Of a stretch of 64,000 nucleotides of DNA, positions 21,812 to 34,800 are shown one piece after another. The position numbers and the translations under genes are program-made. Source of the stretch: Oscarella lobularis (taxonomy: Eukaryota; Porifera; Homoscleromorpha; Homosclerophorida; Oscarellidae); NCBI RefSeq assembly GCF_947507565.1, contig NC_089184.1:1488001-1552000 (forward strand), written 5' to 3'. Position 1 is the stretch's first letter, and every line of letters starts with the position of its first letter. Under the pieces are notes generated by a model, which saw nothing but the letters and a program-made list of their open reading frames with translations, ran no database searches and was not told the DNA's origin.

Positions 21812-21889
21812 CGGACGACGAGGAGTGTTCAGTGTTATGCCACGTGGCACCTGGTGAGATCGCCCGTATTAGGAAAGGAGTACACAGTA
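21812..21889. promoter_or_regulatory. 78-bp bidirectional promoter region, USO1 / SYNRG
   Basis: All the sequence between the two opposite start codons. It contains a perfect 10-bp palindrome GCCACGTGGC (21839-21848) with a CACGTG E-box core of the kind bound by bHLH-ZIP factors. Transcription starts and 5' leaders of both genes must fit here or overlap the neighbouring gene. Confidence 0.5.
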
Positions 21890-24800
21890 ATGGATCAGCG
21901 CTTTCCGTAAGGCAGTCTGCTATACAAAACGAATCCTCTATCTAAGGAGACGCATTTAGGTACAACTTCGGTGGCGGGACACCTCAGCAGGGTCACGGTA
22001 TGGGAAATTGCCTCGTGATCCGGAGAGGACGTTAATCTTTCGCTTAGGCTTTGGAGGATATCCTCAGCAGAATTTTCAGCCCGGCTACAATGCGCAAACT
22101 CAAGCCATGTACCCAGGCCAGCAACCAAATTTTCAGGTACGTTCATGTCAGAGAAGCATTACTAATGTAGCACTTTTCAGTACAATCAACCGTACATGAT
22201 GGGACAGGGACAGCCGGGTCACGGTCAAATTCAGGCCCAGTTTCATCCCCATCAGATGCATCAGATGCATCAGCAGATGCACCAGCAACAGCAGCAGCAG
22301 CAGGAGTTCCTTCAGCGACAGCAACAACAACTTTTGGAACAGCAAAAGAAGGCGGAGGAAGAAGAGCGTCGGAGGCTGGCGGAAGCGCAAAAGCAACGAG
22401 ATTTTCAATTTCAAAAGCAACGATTACAGGCAATGGGAGCGAGTCGGGGAAGCTCGAAGACGATTGACGACCTATTTGGGAAAGCGTTGACTGGATTTGC
22501 ATCCAGCTCAGCGAGGTCAACTAAAAGGAGAGAGATGCCAGCACCAGCGCCAGCACCAGCATCGGCACCAGCTCCAGCTCCGGCGCCAGCTCCAGCGCCC
22601 AATCCAAGTGGGCAAGGTACTACTTAGCAGCAGACGAGTACCTACCAATACGTTGCATTTTTAGATGACTGGTCTGATTTTTCCCAAGCGTCTTCCGCGT
22701 CTGTTAGTGTGGCACCGCCTCAGCTTCAATCCCAATCACAGCCACTTGGATCGATTCCTAATCCAACGCCTAATGGTAGTATATATAATAGATGATATCC
22801 TAGTATTGACCAACTTTTCTCCTTCTTGATACAGTTGGTGCGACGGCGTCGACGTACGATAACCTTATGCAGAAGTCGCTCGTCGGCATGGCTGATCCGT
22901 CTTCCATCGCCGCCCGTCAACGCAGTTTTACTCCACCTTCCGTACCCAAGTTCATTCCTCAGAAAGACGAGCGAACGTTTCAGCAATCTGACAAGTCGAG
23001 AGTGTGGGGTTCTAGCGTCGCCAGCAGCGCTGGCCAATTTTCTGGACTCTTCGTTCAAGAACCCGAATTCGACGACTTTCAATCGGCTCCAGTCGCCGCT
23101 GTTCCGTCTCCGGCCGTTGTCAGTCAGCAGTCGACTCTTCCGCCTTGGTGTCATCCCACTTCGCCTCTAGTACCCTCGCTGTTTAAACGAATCTTCGCCA
23201 AATGTCGAGACTCGCAGGACGGACACGTCGACACGAATCTCGTATTTCCGATCCTATCTGCGTCCGGACTACCGAGACCAACGTTGAGATCAATCTGGTC
23301 TGTTGCGAACAAGACGACTCCCGGAAAGCTGAACGAGACCGAATTGTACGCCGTTCTTGGTTTAGTCGCTTGCGCTCAATCGGGTCAAACCGATCTCACG
23401 TTGGCCACTATAGCTGGACTGCCTCAGGCGCCCGTTCCTAGTCTAACTGGAGTCGATTTTGAGGAAATTCAAGCTGAAGGGCATGTTGCTGTTTCTGCTG
23501 CAGGCGTCAGCGGTTCTACAGCTCCTGCGTCGTCTTTTGCTCTCGGCGGTACGTTGTTGACGGTGGGCAGTAGCGGGGAGAGGACGCCGACTCCGCAACC
23601 AGCACCGGTCCCCCCTGCGGTTGTTTCCAATTCCGTCGACGACAAGTACAACGTTTTTCGCGACACCCCAAGTGGTAGCATACAGCCGACACCGTCTCTT
23701 CCCTTGCAACCGTTGCCGACTCCTTCCGGGGAAAAGGACGGGGGTTCCTCTGAAGGCTTCGCCCAGTCTTCTTCTACTTCCCTTGACAAGTACAGCGTTT
23801 TTCGCGACACCCCAAGTGGTAGCCTACAGCCGACACCGCCTCCTCCCTTGCAACCGACTCCTTCTGGGGACAAGGACGGTGGTTTGTCATCTGAAGGCTT
23901 CGCGCCTACTTCCCTTGACAAGTACAGCGTCTTTCGCGACACCCCAAGTGGTAGTATACAGCCGTCGCCGTCTTTTCCCTTGGAACCTTCGCCTACTCCT
24001 GGGGACAAGGACGGTGGCTCGTCATCTGTAGGCTTCGCGCAGCCCACCGCTTCTCTTGACAAGTACAGCGTGTTTCAGACCATAGAAGCTCCATCAACAG
24101 AAGGAGAAGTCAAGTTGGAGCAGCCAGGTGTTCCAGCAGCTCCGTCTTCAACTGGCACTGACTCATTTTCGGCGTTTCAGACAGCAGGTACAGCGACAGA
24201 CGAAACTGCGTGGGGAGCCTTTTCTCAGTTATCCCCTTCCGTCTCTAAATCAATCGACCCTATTTCAAATGCTCAAATGGATACTCACTTTGCTACTGCT
24301 ACTTCTGCTGCCGAAGCAATTGCTCCTAAGCCAACCCCGCAGCAGCAGCAAGGAATTGAGTCAGAAATTACGTTAGAGGAAAAGTCGCCAGAATCTAATG
24401 CATCGCAGCCGCGAACTCTTTTGGCGTTGGCTAGCATGGGAGACGACGAAAAGGGCGCGGCCGAGGCGAAAGAGGTGGCGAGGGAAGCACCAGTGGCTGA
24501 CAGTACGACTGACGACTTCGGAGATTTTGACTCGGCTTTTGGAACGGCTGCCGTCACCTCAGTGCCAACTGTACCACCTGTACCACCTGTCACAGTCAGC
24601 GACGAGTTCGGCGAATTCACTTGGACGGACAAAGTGTCTGAAGCGGCCAGTGGCAGCGGAACAAAGTCGTCGTCTTTTCAAAGGGCGGAGTCGTCGATGC
24701 TAGCCAAAGTCAACGTGACGTCAGAAAATCTTTCCGATTTATCGGCTTTGGCCGACCTGACGATACAGCCCGTCGTCGCCAAATCGCCAGCGACTTCAGA

Positions 24801-25882
24801 CGTTTCAACTGCTGACGATTCCTTTCGTGCTTTCACATCGGCCGAGCCGCAGGGACCGTCGGTTTCCGCCCCGGCGGCGGCACCGTCGATTGTGTCTGAG
24901 TTTGATCTCGGCATTGGGGACGCCAAGGCGTCGGAGTCCCAAGTGGCGGAGCTCGGCACAACGGGACTTGAATCGTTTCACTGGGATCCGACAAGCGTGT
25001 TCAAGTCGAACGATTCCGCGCCGACGGCGACAAATTTCGGTGGACAAGTTCCTATGCTTGGCGTCCAGTACGAGTCCGTTGCTAAGGTATTCCACTTAGG
25101 AACACTTGTCAAGTGTGTCGAGATGTTTTCCATTCGTATAGGAGGACAATCTGCATGCGACGGCTTGGCGACGTTGCGTCGAGGCCTGCTGTGCCGATTT
25201 GGAAACAGCCTGCAATGCTGTTCGACAGATCGACACTTCTGAGGTTAAAGACGAAATCCTGGCGACAGAAGCCGGCCGCAAATATTTTTCAGGTCACAAA
25301 CCACGACGCCAAAATCGTAATTATAATCGACGAATTCTTTAGGCGTCACGGAAATCTATCGCGTCGCTCGACGAATAAAGGCATCCGGTAAGACGTTTCT
25401 AAATCGCGAGCAATTGATCGTCGCTGACTAAAATTCATAAACCAGCCCACGATATCGAAGATTTAGGTAGCCTGTGGACTGACCTCGATACGAAGTGGAT
25501 CCCAGTGAGAGATTTTCTGAGTGGCACCCCTCTCCAGGTGAGCGACCTATGTACCTATTAGAACCACAGTTTTATTAATTTTCATTTCAAGCCAACGCCG
25601 GAGTCACTTGACTTTTCGAGCTACGTCCTTCCACCCGGCGTCAGCTCGCCGGACACGGCCTGCGGCGTATCTCTCTTGGACGTCGCCAAGGCCGAACGAG
25701 AGGCACTACCGCGAGATTGGCGAGGCAGCAGCACGACTACATCGGCGGAAAACGCTGCGACGCCAAACAACGGCATATTGGCGTACGGTGGACGGCGTTA
25801 CTTCGCCGCCTGCGCCAACTACTGGTGCAATCGAGTCGAATCGGTTCTACCTGCGCTGCCACTACGCAACCCGTTACTGTAA
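21890..25882 (+). CDS. SYNRG: gamma-synergin (AP-1 gamma-subunit binding, EH-domain protein)
   Basis: ATG 21890 opens a short exon (MDQRFP) spliced at 21908 to YNFGGGTPQQGHG. Further exons give a Gln/Tyr/Pro-rich part, a Gln/Glu helix, an Ala-Pro repeat, DDWSDFSQASSAS and then one long exon (from about 22835). That exon has EFDDFQSA, an EH domain (LPPWCHPTSPLVPSLFKRIF through LNETELYAVLGLVA, about 23140-23450), three full copies and one partial copy of a block starting DKYSVFRDTPSGS (23638-24080), and the DDFGDFDSAFG and DEFGEFTW motifs. C-terminal exons end ACGVSLLDVAKAE...RYFAACANYWCNRVE...PLLL, matching the conserved synergin tail. The acidic DF(G/D)xF motifs bind the gamma-ear of AP-1 and the EH domain binds NPF-type or related peptides, so it should work in clathrin/AP-1 traffic at the trans-Golgi network and endosomes. 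Confidence 0.92.
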
Positions 25883-25955
25883 CGATAAAGGGAGGGGGAG
25901 GAGAGGGGACTTCTAAAAAGAAGTCATCGGTTTGGTTGATTAGACGAATAGAAGG

Positions 25956-25961
25956 AATAAA
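25956..25961 (+). terminator. poly-A signal AATAAA for SYNRG
   Basis: Canonical hexamer 74 bp after the SYNRG stop, within the 138-bp convergent gap before the homeobox gene's stop codon. Confidence 0.5.
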
Positions 25962-26020
25962 TAGCAGACTCAATATCGGGGGAATTTACAGGGGAGCCGT
26001 TGTACGCTCGCGCGCATTTT

Positions 26021-26807
<787 letters not shown>

Positions 26808-27280
26808 AACGTGTACGAGTAGATGGCCAGCCCTCCGAGTATAAACGACAACAAGAGGAGGAGTTGAAAGAGCCCAGGCGGCGAATCCTATTGGCAGTCG
26901 AACTGCATTCTTCTCATTACGTGCGTCTAAGCACTTTGACGCGACCTGGCGTCAATTGCCAGTCGAGAACGAGTGGTTCCACCCCAAAACGATTCTCGAC
27001 GCGCCTATCGCTCCCCCGGCTACCCGAACCCGCGCTCGCGCACCTACGTTTACATATCCTAATCATTCGACTCGGCGAAGTCGAAGAGGACGAAGGGGAA
27101 TCGAGCAAACGATCGCACCAGAATCGTCGCCGCCTGAGAGAGCCGAGAAGACGGTAAATGGTACCACCATCGGGAGTGTTATGAGCAGGTGAAAGTTTTA
27201 AGCGTCACAACGGCATTTAGCGCTGCGACGCTCATTATTTTCGTACAAAAGAGAGGGAGGGATGTGAGTCGAGGGAAAAT
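26808..27280. other. intergenic, MAP2K5 3' end to homeobox 5' end
   Basis: 473 bases between two minus-strand genes, the longest gene-free stretch in the gene region. It should contain the MAP2K5 3' UTR and the homeobox promoter. Short ORFs are present on both strands but none has splice or similarity support. The part near 26950-27160 is CpG-rich. Confidence 0.5.
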
Positions 27281-30021
27281 CTAGCTCATATCTATAGACA
27301 AGGGGCTCTGGCCGCGCCAATAGTCATCTCTACCCGCGCCCGTTCGATTTGTACCTGTAGCCGGCTCCGGCGACGTCGTCGTCATCGTGGAGTCAAGTGC
27401 GAGTCCAGCTGAAGCGATAACGCCACCTCCTCCGGCACCAATGGAGTTAATGCTTTGATTTGAGCCACGAGCGACCAGTGAGCCCGAGCTGGAGCTCCGT
27501 CGATGACGACGAAACGCTTCGAGAGAGCGGCACACCCATGCGGAGATGACGGCGACGTTGCCGTCGTCGCATGCGACGATGAAAGGATGACGCTAAGGGG
27601 GAAAATAAAAAGACGAGACTATAGCTGAATAGGCGGTACATATCCGCAGATATACTAATAGCGCATCCACCGTCGGTCTCTGGTCGGGAGACTTCTGCAA
27701 ACTGCGTAATAGACGTGTGAGATGAACGCCGAAATGTACGTGTGACGTACCACTGTAGGGAGAAGTCGATGCAAGGGGGAGAGAACTGATCTGTAGTCAA
27801 TCTCCGAGGATCCTATGAACAGAAACGTCTAAAAGATGCCCTGTAATCGAAGAACGTGGCTGTTTACCTCGTTTACAATGCACTGTAACAGTTCAATAGG
27901 CTAAAAGCACGAACGTTACATAGAGGAAGCAGAAGAGAGAGAGAAAGAGAGAGCTAACACTCACCAACATGCCGTCTGATCTCATACCGGACTAAACAAA
28001 AAAAAAAGTTGGGAAAGGGTCACATGGATTGATTCCTTCGCTTACCCCAGAGAATGGAAAGTGTCCCAAGGCGAGCTAGGAAAAAAACAAATTGCGAGAA
28101 GCGAGAAGAGAAAGCCTCTCGTAGTCTACCTCAACAAACGTCATCCCTAAGCTCCACACGTCTGACTGAGCGCGATATTCTCCGCCTAAGACTCTTTCAG
28201 GCTATAAAAACATCCAAGACACGATGAAAGAATAGTAGCAGGCCGACTGACCGCCATGTAAGCGTTAGTTCCGACGAACGTCTTTGCAATTGAATTTACC
28301 AACTAAACAGAGCACAGTAGATGTGACAAGAGCGTCAACATCGCAAAAACCTGCACACTGACGCCAAAGTCGCACAATTTAACCGAACCGCGCGTATTGA
28401 CTAGCACGTTCGACGGTTTCACGTCTAGATAAAATGAAATTTTCCGACGTGTCATTAGATAATGCAACTATTCATGCCTCGATGCATTATTTTTAGACTC
28501 CAGAGATAATGAAGGCCCTTGAGTATCTGAATTTGAAGTATTGACCACCCTTACTGCAGTGAAATAAAAAAAAACTGGACTTACAGCAACCGTTATTCGA
28601 CCGAGAACAATCTCTGGAACTATACCATACATGTCAAGAGAGCCACCTGAATTCAAGGAGGAAATTCTAATATGCAAATCAATAACAACAATGCGAACCG
28701 TCCATATACTCCGTTGAAATCGATATTCTAGAATATCGTGAGCACCCATTTAGCGAGAAAAGAAGATCAGTTTGACTTCCTAGTACCTGTTCTCCACGAA
28801 GAAGGATCCATAGAAGCCAATTATGTACGGCGACTGGCACTGAGACAAGAGTTGGGTTCTTAAAATCAGACGCCATTCAGTTTCACCTGATGAAGCACTT
28901 CCAATTCCGAGAGAATCTGCTTCTGTTCCTCCAACGTTACGTCGAGAGGAATCACCTAATATGTATAAGCGAGAAATGACAGCAAGGCAATGCAGTAGAA
29001 AAAAGAGTTTGCATTGCCTTGACTGCAATGATTTGCTTCGAAGGCTGGTGAAGGGCTCTACACATACCAGAAAAGGTGCATACAAAAAGTTTACACGAAA
29101 GAGATGAAGATTACCTGTATACTGTGCCTCCATTGCCCTGACCAAGGACGTCCAAATAGGACAGATCAGGAGGACTAACCTTCAATCACAAAGACACTAC
29201 TTCTAACCATTATCATCAGACATCTTCATTACAACGTACTTGTCCTGCTGATACGAGAGCTTGCAGGTCGTCTCCACTCTTCTTCCTATCACTGCATAGA
29301 CGTAAATAAAAATCAGGCGACAACCGTTTCTATGCATCTTGCCTTCCGCTGCCGCCTCCTCCGTTGCGAGCTCCCGCCGTCGGAGCAGCTCTCGGATTAA
29401 CCTGCCAAGCTACAATAAAAACGAGGTCCAACGCAGGTCACAGCTTCATTCACACCGTTAGCGAATGCCAATTACGCTTGATTCCCGAACGTTGACCTAC
29501 AGTAGGAAAAGAAATCAATAAAAAATAATCATTTTTCTTTGTGTCTGACTAACCTTTGGGAAAAATCTCGAGATGCAGAGATCGAGCTCCCAGTTGATCA
29601 CACCTCCAGAAATACTGAAACAAAAAATTCCAAAAAGGCTACGATACGAGAGACCGCGTCCTCCTACGTATTCAATCATTGCCGCCAGCTCTTCGTCACT
29701 TCGAACGGTTATACGATCCCCGTCCTCGTCTTCGTCTGAATAAATAAAAGCGTCTCGCGTTTCGGCGTGGTTTCGCGAAATGACGCCTCCCGCTTACAAT
29801 CGAAAGCGTTCGGGACGATATGAGGCAGCAATCGGGTTAGAACGTCCTTAGAAGAGACATAGAGAGACCGACGCGACTCGTCGTCGCGAGTTTCTTATTA
29901 CGATGACGTTTAGAAAGCTAATAGGCGACGGTACGGTCCAGTCGGCGTCCTCGCTCGCTCCAAGGTCGGTGCATTTTATTCGAAGGACCATGGGGAAGGG
30001 ATATTCGGGAGCGGCGGCCAT
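27281..30021 (-). CDS. MAP2K5: MAP kinase kinase 5 (MEK5)
   Basis: Multi-exon gene from ATG 30019-30021 ([17 protein letters not shown]). The N-terminal PB1 domain ends in the acidic cluster [20 protein letters not shown], nearly identical to human MEK5; the PB1 domain pairs with MEKK2/3 and ERK5. Kinase domain: the Gly-loop [11 protein letters not shown], the ATP-site lysine in [76 protein letters not shown], and the activation loop [15 protein letters not shown], in which the Ser and Thr of SIAKT are the expected phosphorylation sites. The C-terminal WVCRSLE block matches MEK5, then a Ser/Gly-rich tail longer than the human one. Two introns appear to use GC donors (after 29018 and after 28478). 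The start is 105 bp from a divergent ORF at 30127. Confidence 0.96.
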
Positions 30022-30126
30022 GAACGATGAGGTTTACAAAGAGAACTCCGCTTCCGTCATCACGTAAGAAGGTCCGGGCAAGTGCGAGGTCACCGAGGTG
30101 ACTAAACAGAGACTATCCCCCCCGAA
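30022..30126. promoter_or_regulatory. divergent intergenic region, MAP2K5 / 210-residue ORF
   Basis: 105 bases between opposite start codons; a shared promoter is likely if the plus-strand ORF is real. No recognised motif. Confidence 0.35.
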
Positions 30127-30759
30127 ATGTCTATCGTTGTGAATGGAAAGTCATTCTCGTCGTACTCAGATGCACTTGAAGAGTACCTCAGTTGTTCTTC
30201 GTCAGTTTGTGGGTCGAGGAGCGTCGGATCGGCGACAAACGGCCGAGATTCGGAACGATCGACACTGCCTCAAGTCTTATTCGAGTCGAGTCGCGTCGAA
30301 AGGACGCGAATCGACCTCCGTAACGAGACAAGACGCCTTACGAGAACACAGGGGAGTTCTAGCGTCCCCAATCCCGTCTACGGGCTTGGTCTCAGCACAA
30401 ACGCGGCGGAGCAAAGACCGATCGTGGCAGATGCCGATGTTTTGACGACGACAGACGATCTTTGCTACTGCTCTGCGCAGTTTGGAATGAATTTTTCAGA
30501 TTCTTGTGCTTCGGTCCACAGAGAAGAATTCGACTCGGAGGATCAATTGTCTTCGAATACCGACCAGCTGATTTGCGCCGATCGATTTGGTCAAGCTCAA
30601 TTGGAGAATAATCGCGATCATCAAAATGACTTTTCTCGCTCGTCAGAATTCAGGTCTGGATCAACGGAAACCCTCAAACGATTGCTGTTCAAGATGCAAG
30701 GAATCGCATTAGAGACGATGGATGAGGATGATGATTCTACTACCAGAGAAGATTTCTGA
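30127..30759 (+). CDS. unrecognised 210-residue protein
   Basis: Intact single-exon ORF (MSIVVNGKSFSSYSDAL...) ending TTREDF. I do not recognise the family. It is rich in Ser, Asp, Glu and Arg, has no signal peptide or membrane segment, and is probably largely disordered, with one possible helix near the C-terminus (TLKRLLFKMQGIALETM). Support for being a gene: it lies exactly between the MAP2K5 start and the PPIB end, it is much longer than chance ORFs nearby, and an AATAAA follows 16 bases after the stop. The N-terminal GKSFSSYSDALEEYL could be a short conserved motif. Codon use looks ordinary for the region. Confidence 0.6.
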   Translation: MSIVVNGKSFSSYSDALEEYLSCSSSVCGSRSVGSATNGRDSERSTLPQVLFESSRVERTRIDLRNETRRLTRTQGSSSVPNPVYGLGLSTNAAEQRPIVADADVLTTTDDLCYCSAQFGMNFSDSCASVHREEFDSEDQLSSNTDQLICADRFGQAQLENNRDHQNDFSRSSEFRSGSTETLKRLLFKMQGIALETMDEDDDSTTREDF

Positions 30760-30775
30760 ACGTCTGGGGAATATA

Positions 30776-30781
30776 AATAAA
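30776..30781 (+). terminator. poly-A signal AATAAA for the 210-residue ORF
   Basis: Canonical hexamer just after the stop codon at 30757-30759, between convergent gene ends. Confidence 0.45.
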
Positions 30782-30954
30782 ACACTAACGTGTAGTGTTA
30801 CCTTCAAAGAAGTTATCGACTGCTGTCTCGTGGACGCCTCCTTTCCTGCCAAATTTATCTTTGGCCGTGTAGCTATCTGCTTTCTAGTTTTTGTTTTGTC
30901 TGATTCTTGTTTTTTTTTCACCCATGTTCTAAATGATGAAAGTTGTTCAAAATC

Positions 30955-31779
<825 letters not shown>

Positions 31780-31876
31780 TGAGGAGGTGCGCTAAAGGCT
31801 CGTGGGCGTTTCCGCATTTCAGCAAACTAAAACAAAATATTTTTTTGAGTTCAGACAGACAAAAGAGCGATTAACG

Positions 31877-34800
31877 TTACACAGTAGAATATCCTCCAAT
31901 CCACCATTGCGTTGGTGCGAGACTATCCTCGGCACAAGTGTGAAGTGGATCAATATCCTTATACAATCCAAACGAATCTGCTGAATCAATCGGCGGCGGT
32001 TTAGATGACGAAGGAAAATCTCCCATATCATTTAATTTATAGTCAAAGTGGATGTGCTCTGATATTCCTGAATACCACGGCACCATGCAATGACTACACG
32101 ACACTCCGTATAAGCCCATATATTCCATCTGAATATCGTTTCTTGCAGCAGGATGGCTCCTCGCCAAAATATTTCCATTTGCGTTCGTAAATTTGCTTCG
32201 GGCGTAATCTTGATAGGAAACAACAAGGTGCCCAGGTCTTAGCCCACACGTAGCTCTCCAATGGGTCGACGATCCTTTCAAAGACAACATTCTGTCTCTC
32301 GACAATCGGTACGTTACTAAATCAGGCATGTTCTCGTTCACAGGCTTATTCGTTCCGAAAGACGTAAACGGCGATTTCAGATCTTTTCCTTCTGCTTTGT
32401 TTCGAGGAAACGCTTCAATAAGAGTCCAGGCGGCTCCCTTCTCGCTATCAAAATCGCAGAAAACCGAATACGAACGTCCGCGTGTGTCTTCAACCGCATA
32501 TACGCCACTTGTGTTAGTACCACGTCTCAAATGGTCGAGACAGGTTCTATTGGTATAGACACCCAGCCAGTATTGTGTCGTACTGCTTATAGATTTGGTA
32601 CAGGAAAGATCTTTAGGTCGCTTCGTCTCGTAGTTGCCCCAGTAATTAAAGCCGGCGTTTCCTATTGGAGCCTGGCACATAGACGAGGGAGCAAAATGTA
32701 GATGATCGCCAGTTCCTTGACACCAATACAACGAACAGAAAAGGCAAGGTTTTTGAGAGCCAATAGACGATGCATACTCGGTGAGCGTGCACTTACAACC
32801 TGATTTGCCAAATCTTTCCATGACATCGTAGTCAACCAGGGATACAATAGCTGTATCGTTCTTAGCTGCCAGAGGATTGTACGATTCCAGACTCAAACCA
32901 GAAAACCAATTGCACGTTGTACGCCAATGAGTCGAATGATCGGTGACCGTCAACGCGTTGTTGGCTTGCATTCGGTACGCAACGGTGTTCAACGATCGCC
33001 AGTTGGGCGCAGGTCGATCAGAAAAAGACCTGGAGCTGAAACTTTTCACTTCATTTTCAAGTGAAAATGACTCCAACAGAGTCCAGATGACAGTCGGGTT
33101 GGTGAAGTCGCAAAACGCTTCGTACACGTTACTATCTTTGTCGCGGAATGTGTAGACGCCCGTGGCGACGGGTTTTTGAGACTGGTAGAATAGCTGGGAG
33201 CAAGATTCAAAATAACTGAGAGGCTGAGCCTGAGCGTGGACCTCCTAACACAATTAACAATCTATTCCAAATATATATAGATGCTGTAAATTAGTACCTT
33301 GGGTTTGACGTCTTGGTTCGGTGGTGGACTAGGCTGCAGTTGCGTCAGTCTCGCGTCAAAATTCTTATGAAAAATAACAGGTGACTTTGAACGCTGTTTT
33401 CTTAGAAATCTTTTACTTACCGATACACTTGAAGTCAGTTTTGAAACATTCGACTGCAATTCTGACAAAACGTCTCCTACGTCCAGATTCTAAGAAGGAA
33501 AGCAGCTGTCGCTAAGACGTAACTACTAATAAATCTTCTATTTACCGATACGCTAGAAGACAAATTTAGCTGCAACTCTGTTATAACGTCTTTCAATCCA
33601 GCATTTCTGGTCAAGGAGGCTGTCTTTAGCGACTCTACCTACGCAGTAAAATAAAGACAAATGATGTTGTCATAAATACATACATGAATACACTGTTCAG
33701 GAAAATTTTGAACTGAGGCCCCCAACGCGACTACAAGAGTTTAGACCGATAAAAATTCACAGAAACGAGCCTCTTGTGACTGTGACCAACTGCAAACGCA
33801 AAGTACAGTCAGTACAAAGCATCCTTGGAACCGAAGCCCCCTTCTGCGCCCACGAGACCGTTAAACGTTCAAAAAACGCGCCTCCTACGCGTACAAAACT
33901 TTTAAAAAGTACAAAAAAGATTACGACACATGATACAAACCACACGGAAGACGGTGCTATGGAGGTTTATCCCTATCAGAGGTGCCTCACAGGCGCAGCG
34001 GAGAGAGTGGACGTAGGAAGGCCGAAGCCCTTGTCAAGTGAGGACATTGACCAGCCACCAGGCTTGATGGTCACACCTTGGGGTTTTATTTATGGTATAT
34101 CTCTCAACTACACAGTACATATTCTAATAAACACACAGACAGGGGCACTAGGGGGTTTAGAGGGAATGGTGTGTGGTGAAGCACCTTATTGGGGAGAGTT
34201 GCCTGCTCCCTTCTATCCTAGCCACAATCTCTTGCTCCTGCTACTGATAAGTACATGTAAATGCTGGGTATTTATATAGGAACCCCACCGGGCTACCACG
34301 ACTGCAGCTTTTCATCATCAAAACGTGTGCCGTTTGAACCGAGACCTATGCCAATCGGTTTCAAATGCAATTTTGACCGCGATGTTGAAATCGATTTTGT
34401 TCCAAATCAATTGAAAAACGAGAAAGGACGACGACTAACGCCTGCTACGTACGTAAGACACGCCCTGTCACGCTACATTGACGCAACCGTGACGCAGTAC
34501 GCGCGATCGCTACGAAATGCTTTATACGCGAAGTAGAAGCGAGAAATCGGCTGCGAAGTACATTGTGAGTCTATTCTAAAGACATTCAGTCGCTATTTGA
34601 ACGCGAAAAGCGATCGGATAGGCAGCGACGGCAATACGCTTGGTCAGCAAAAATCAAAGGTGGTATGCCGGCTCTATAAATGGCAACCAAACGTGCGCTA
34701 CACTAAGACTGGCGATCAGACAGACGCTCACAGCGAAATATTTGACTGCTTAGCGGTGAGCCGCTGGTTGGTTCTCGTCAAATTAAATAACCGGAGAGTG

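Noticed and set aside
21812-21850. Extended USO1 N-terminus beginning at 21850
   Set aside because: The upstream start would be GTG, not ATG, and lies in the short divergent promoter; ATG 21809-21811 begins a normal p115 N-terminus.
23469-24062. 197-codon minus-strand ORF with repeats
   Set aside because: Antisense of the SYNRG tandem modules; the repetition simply mirrors the plus-strand repeats.
26864-27192. Short plus- and minus-strand ORFs between MAP2K5 and the homeobox gene
   Set aside because: Low-complexity peptides without similarity, splice sites in register or a poly-A signal.
33776-34536. Overlapping ORFs in the interspersed repeat taken as a transposon protein
   Set aside because: No recognisable domain, frames differ between the two copies outside one short stretch, and substitutions in that stretch are mostly non-synonymous.
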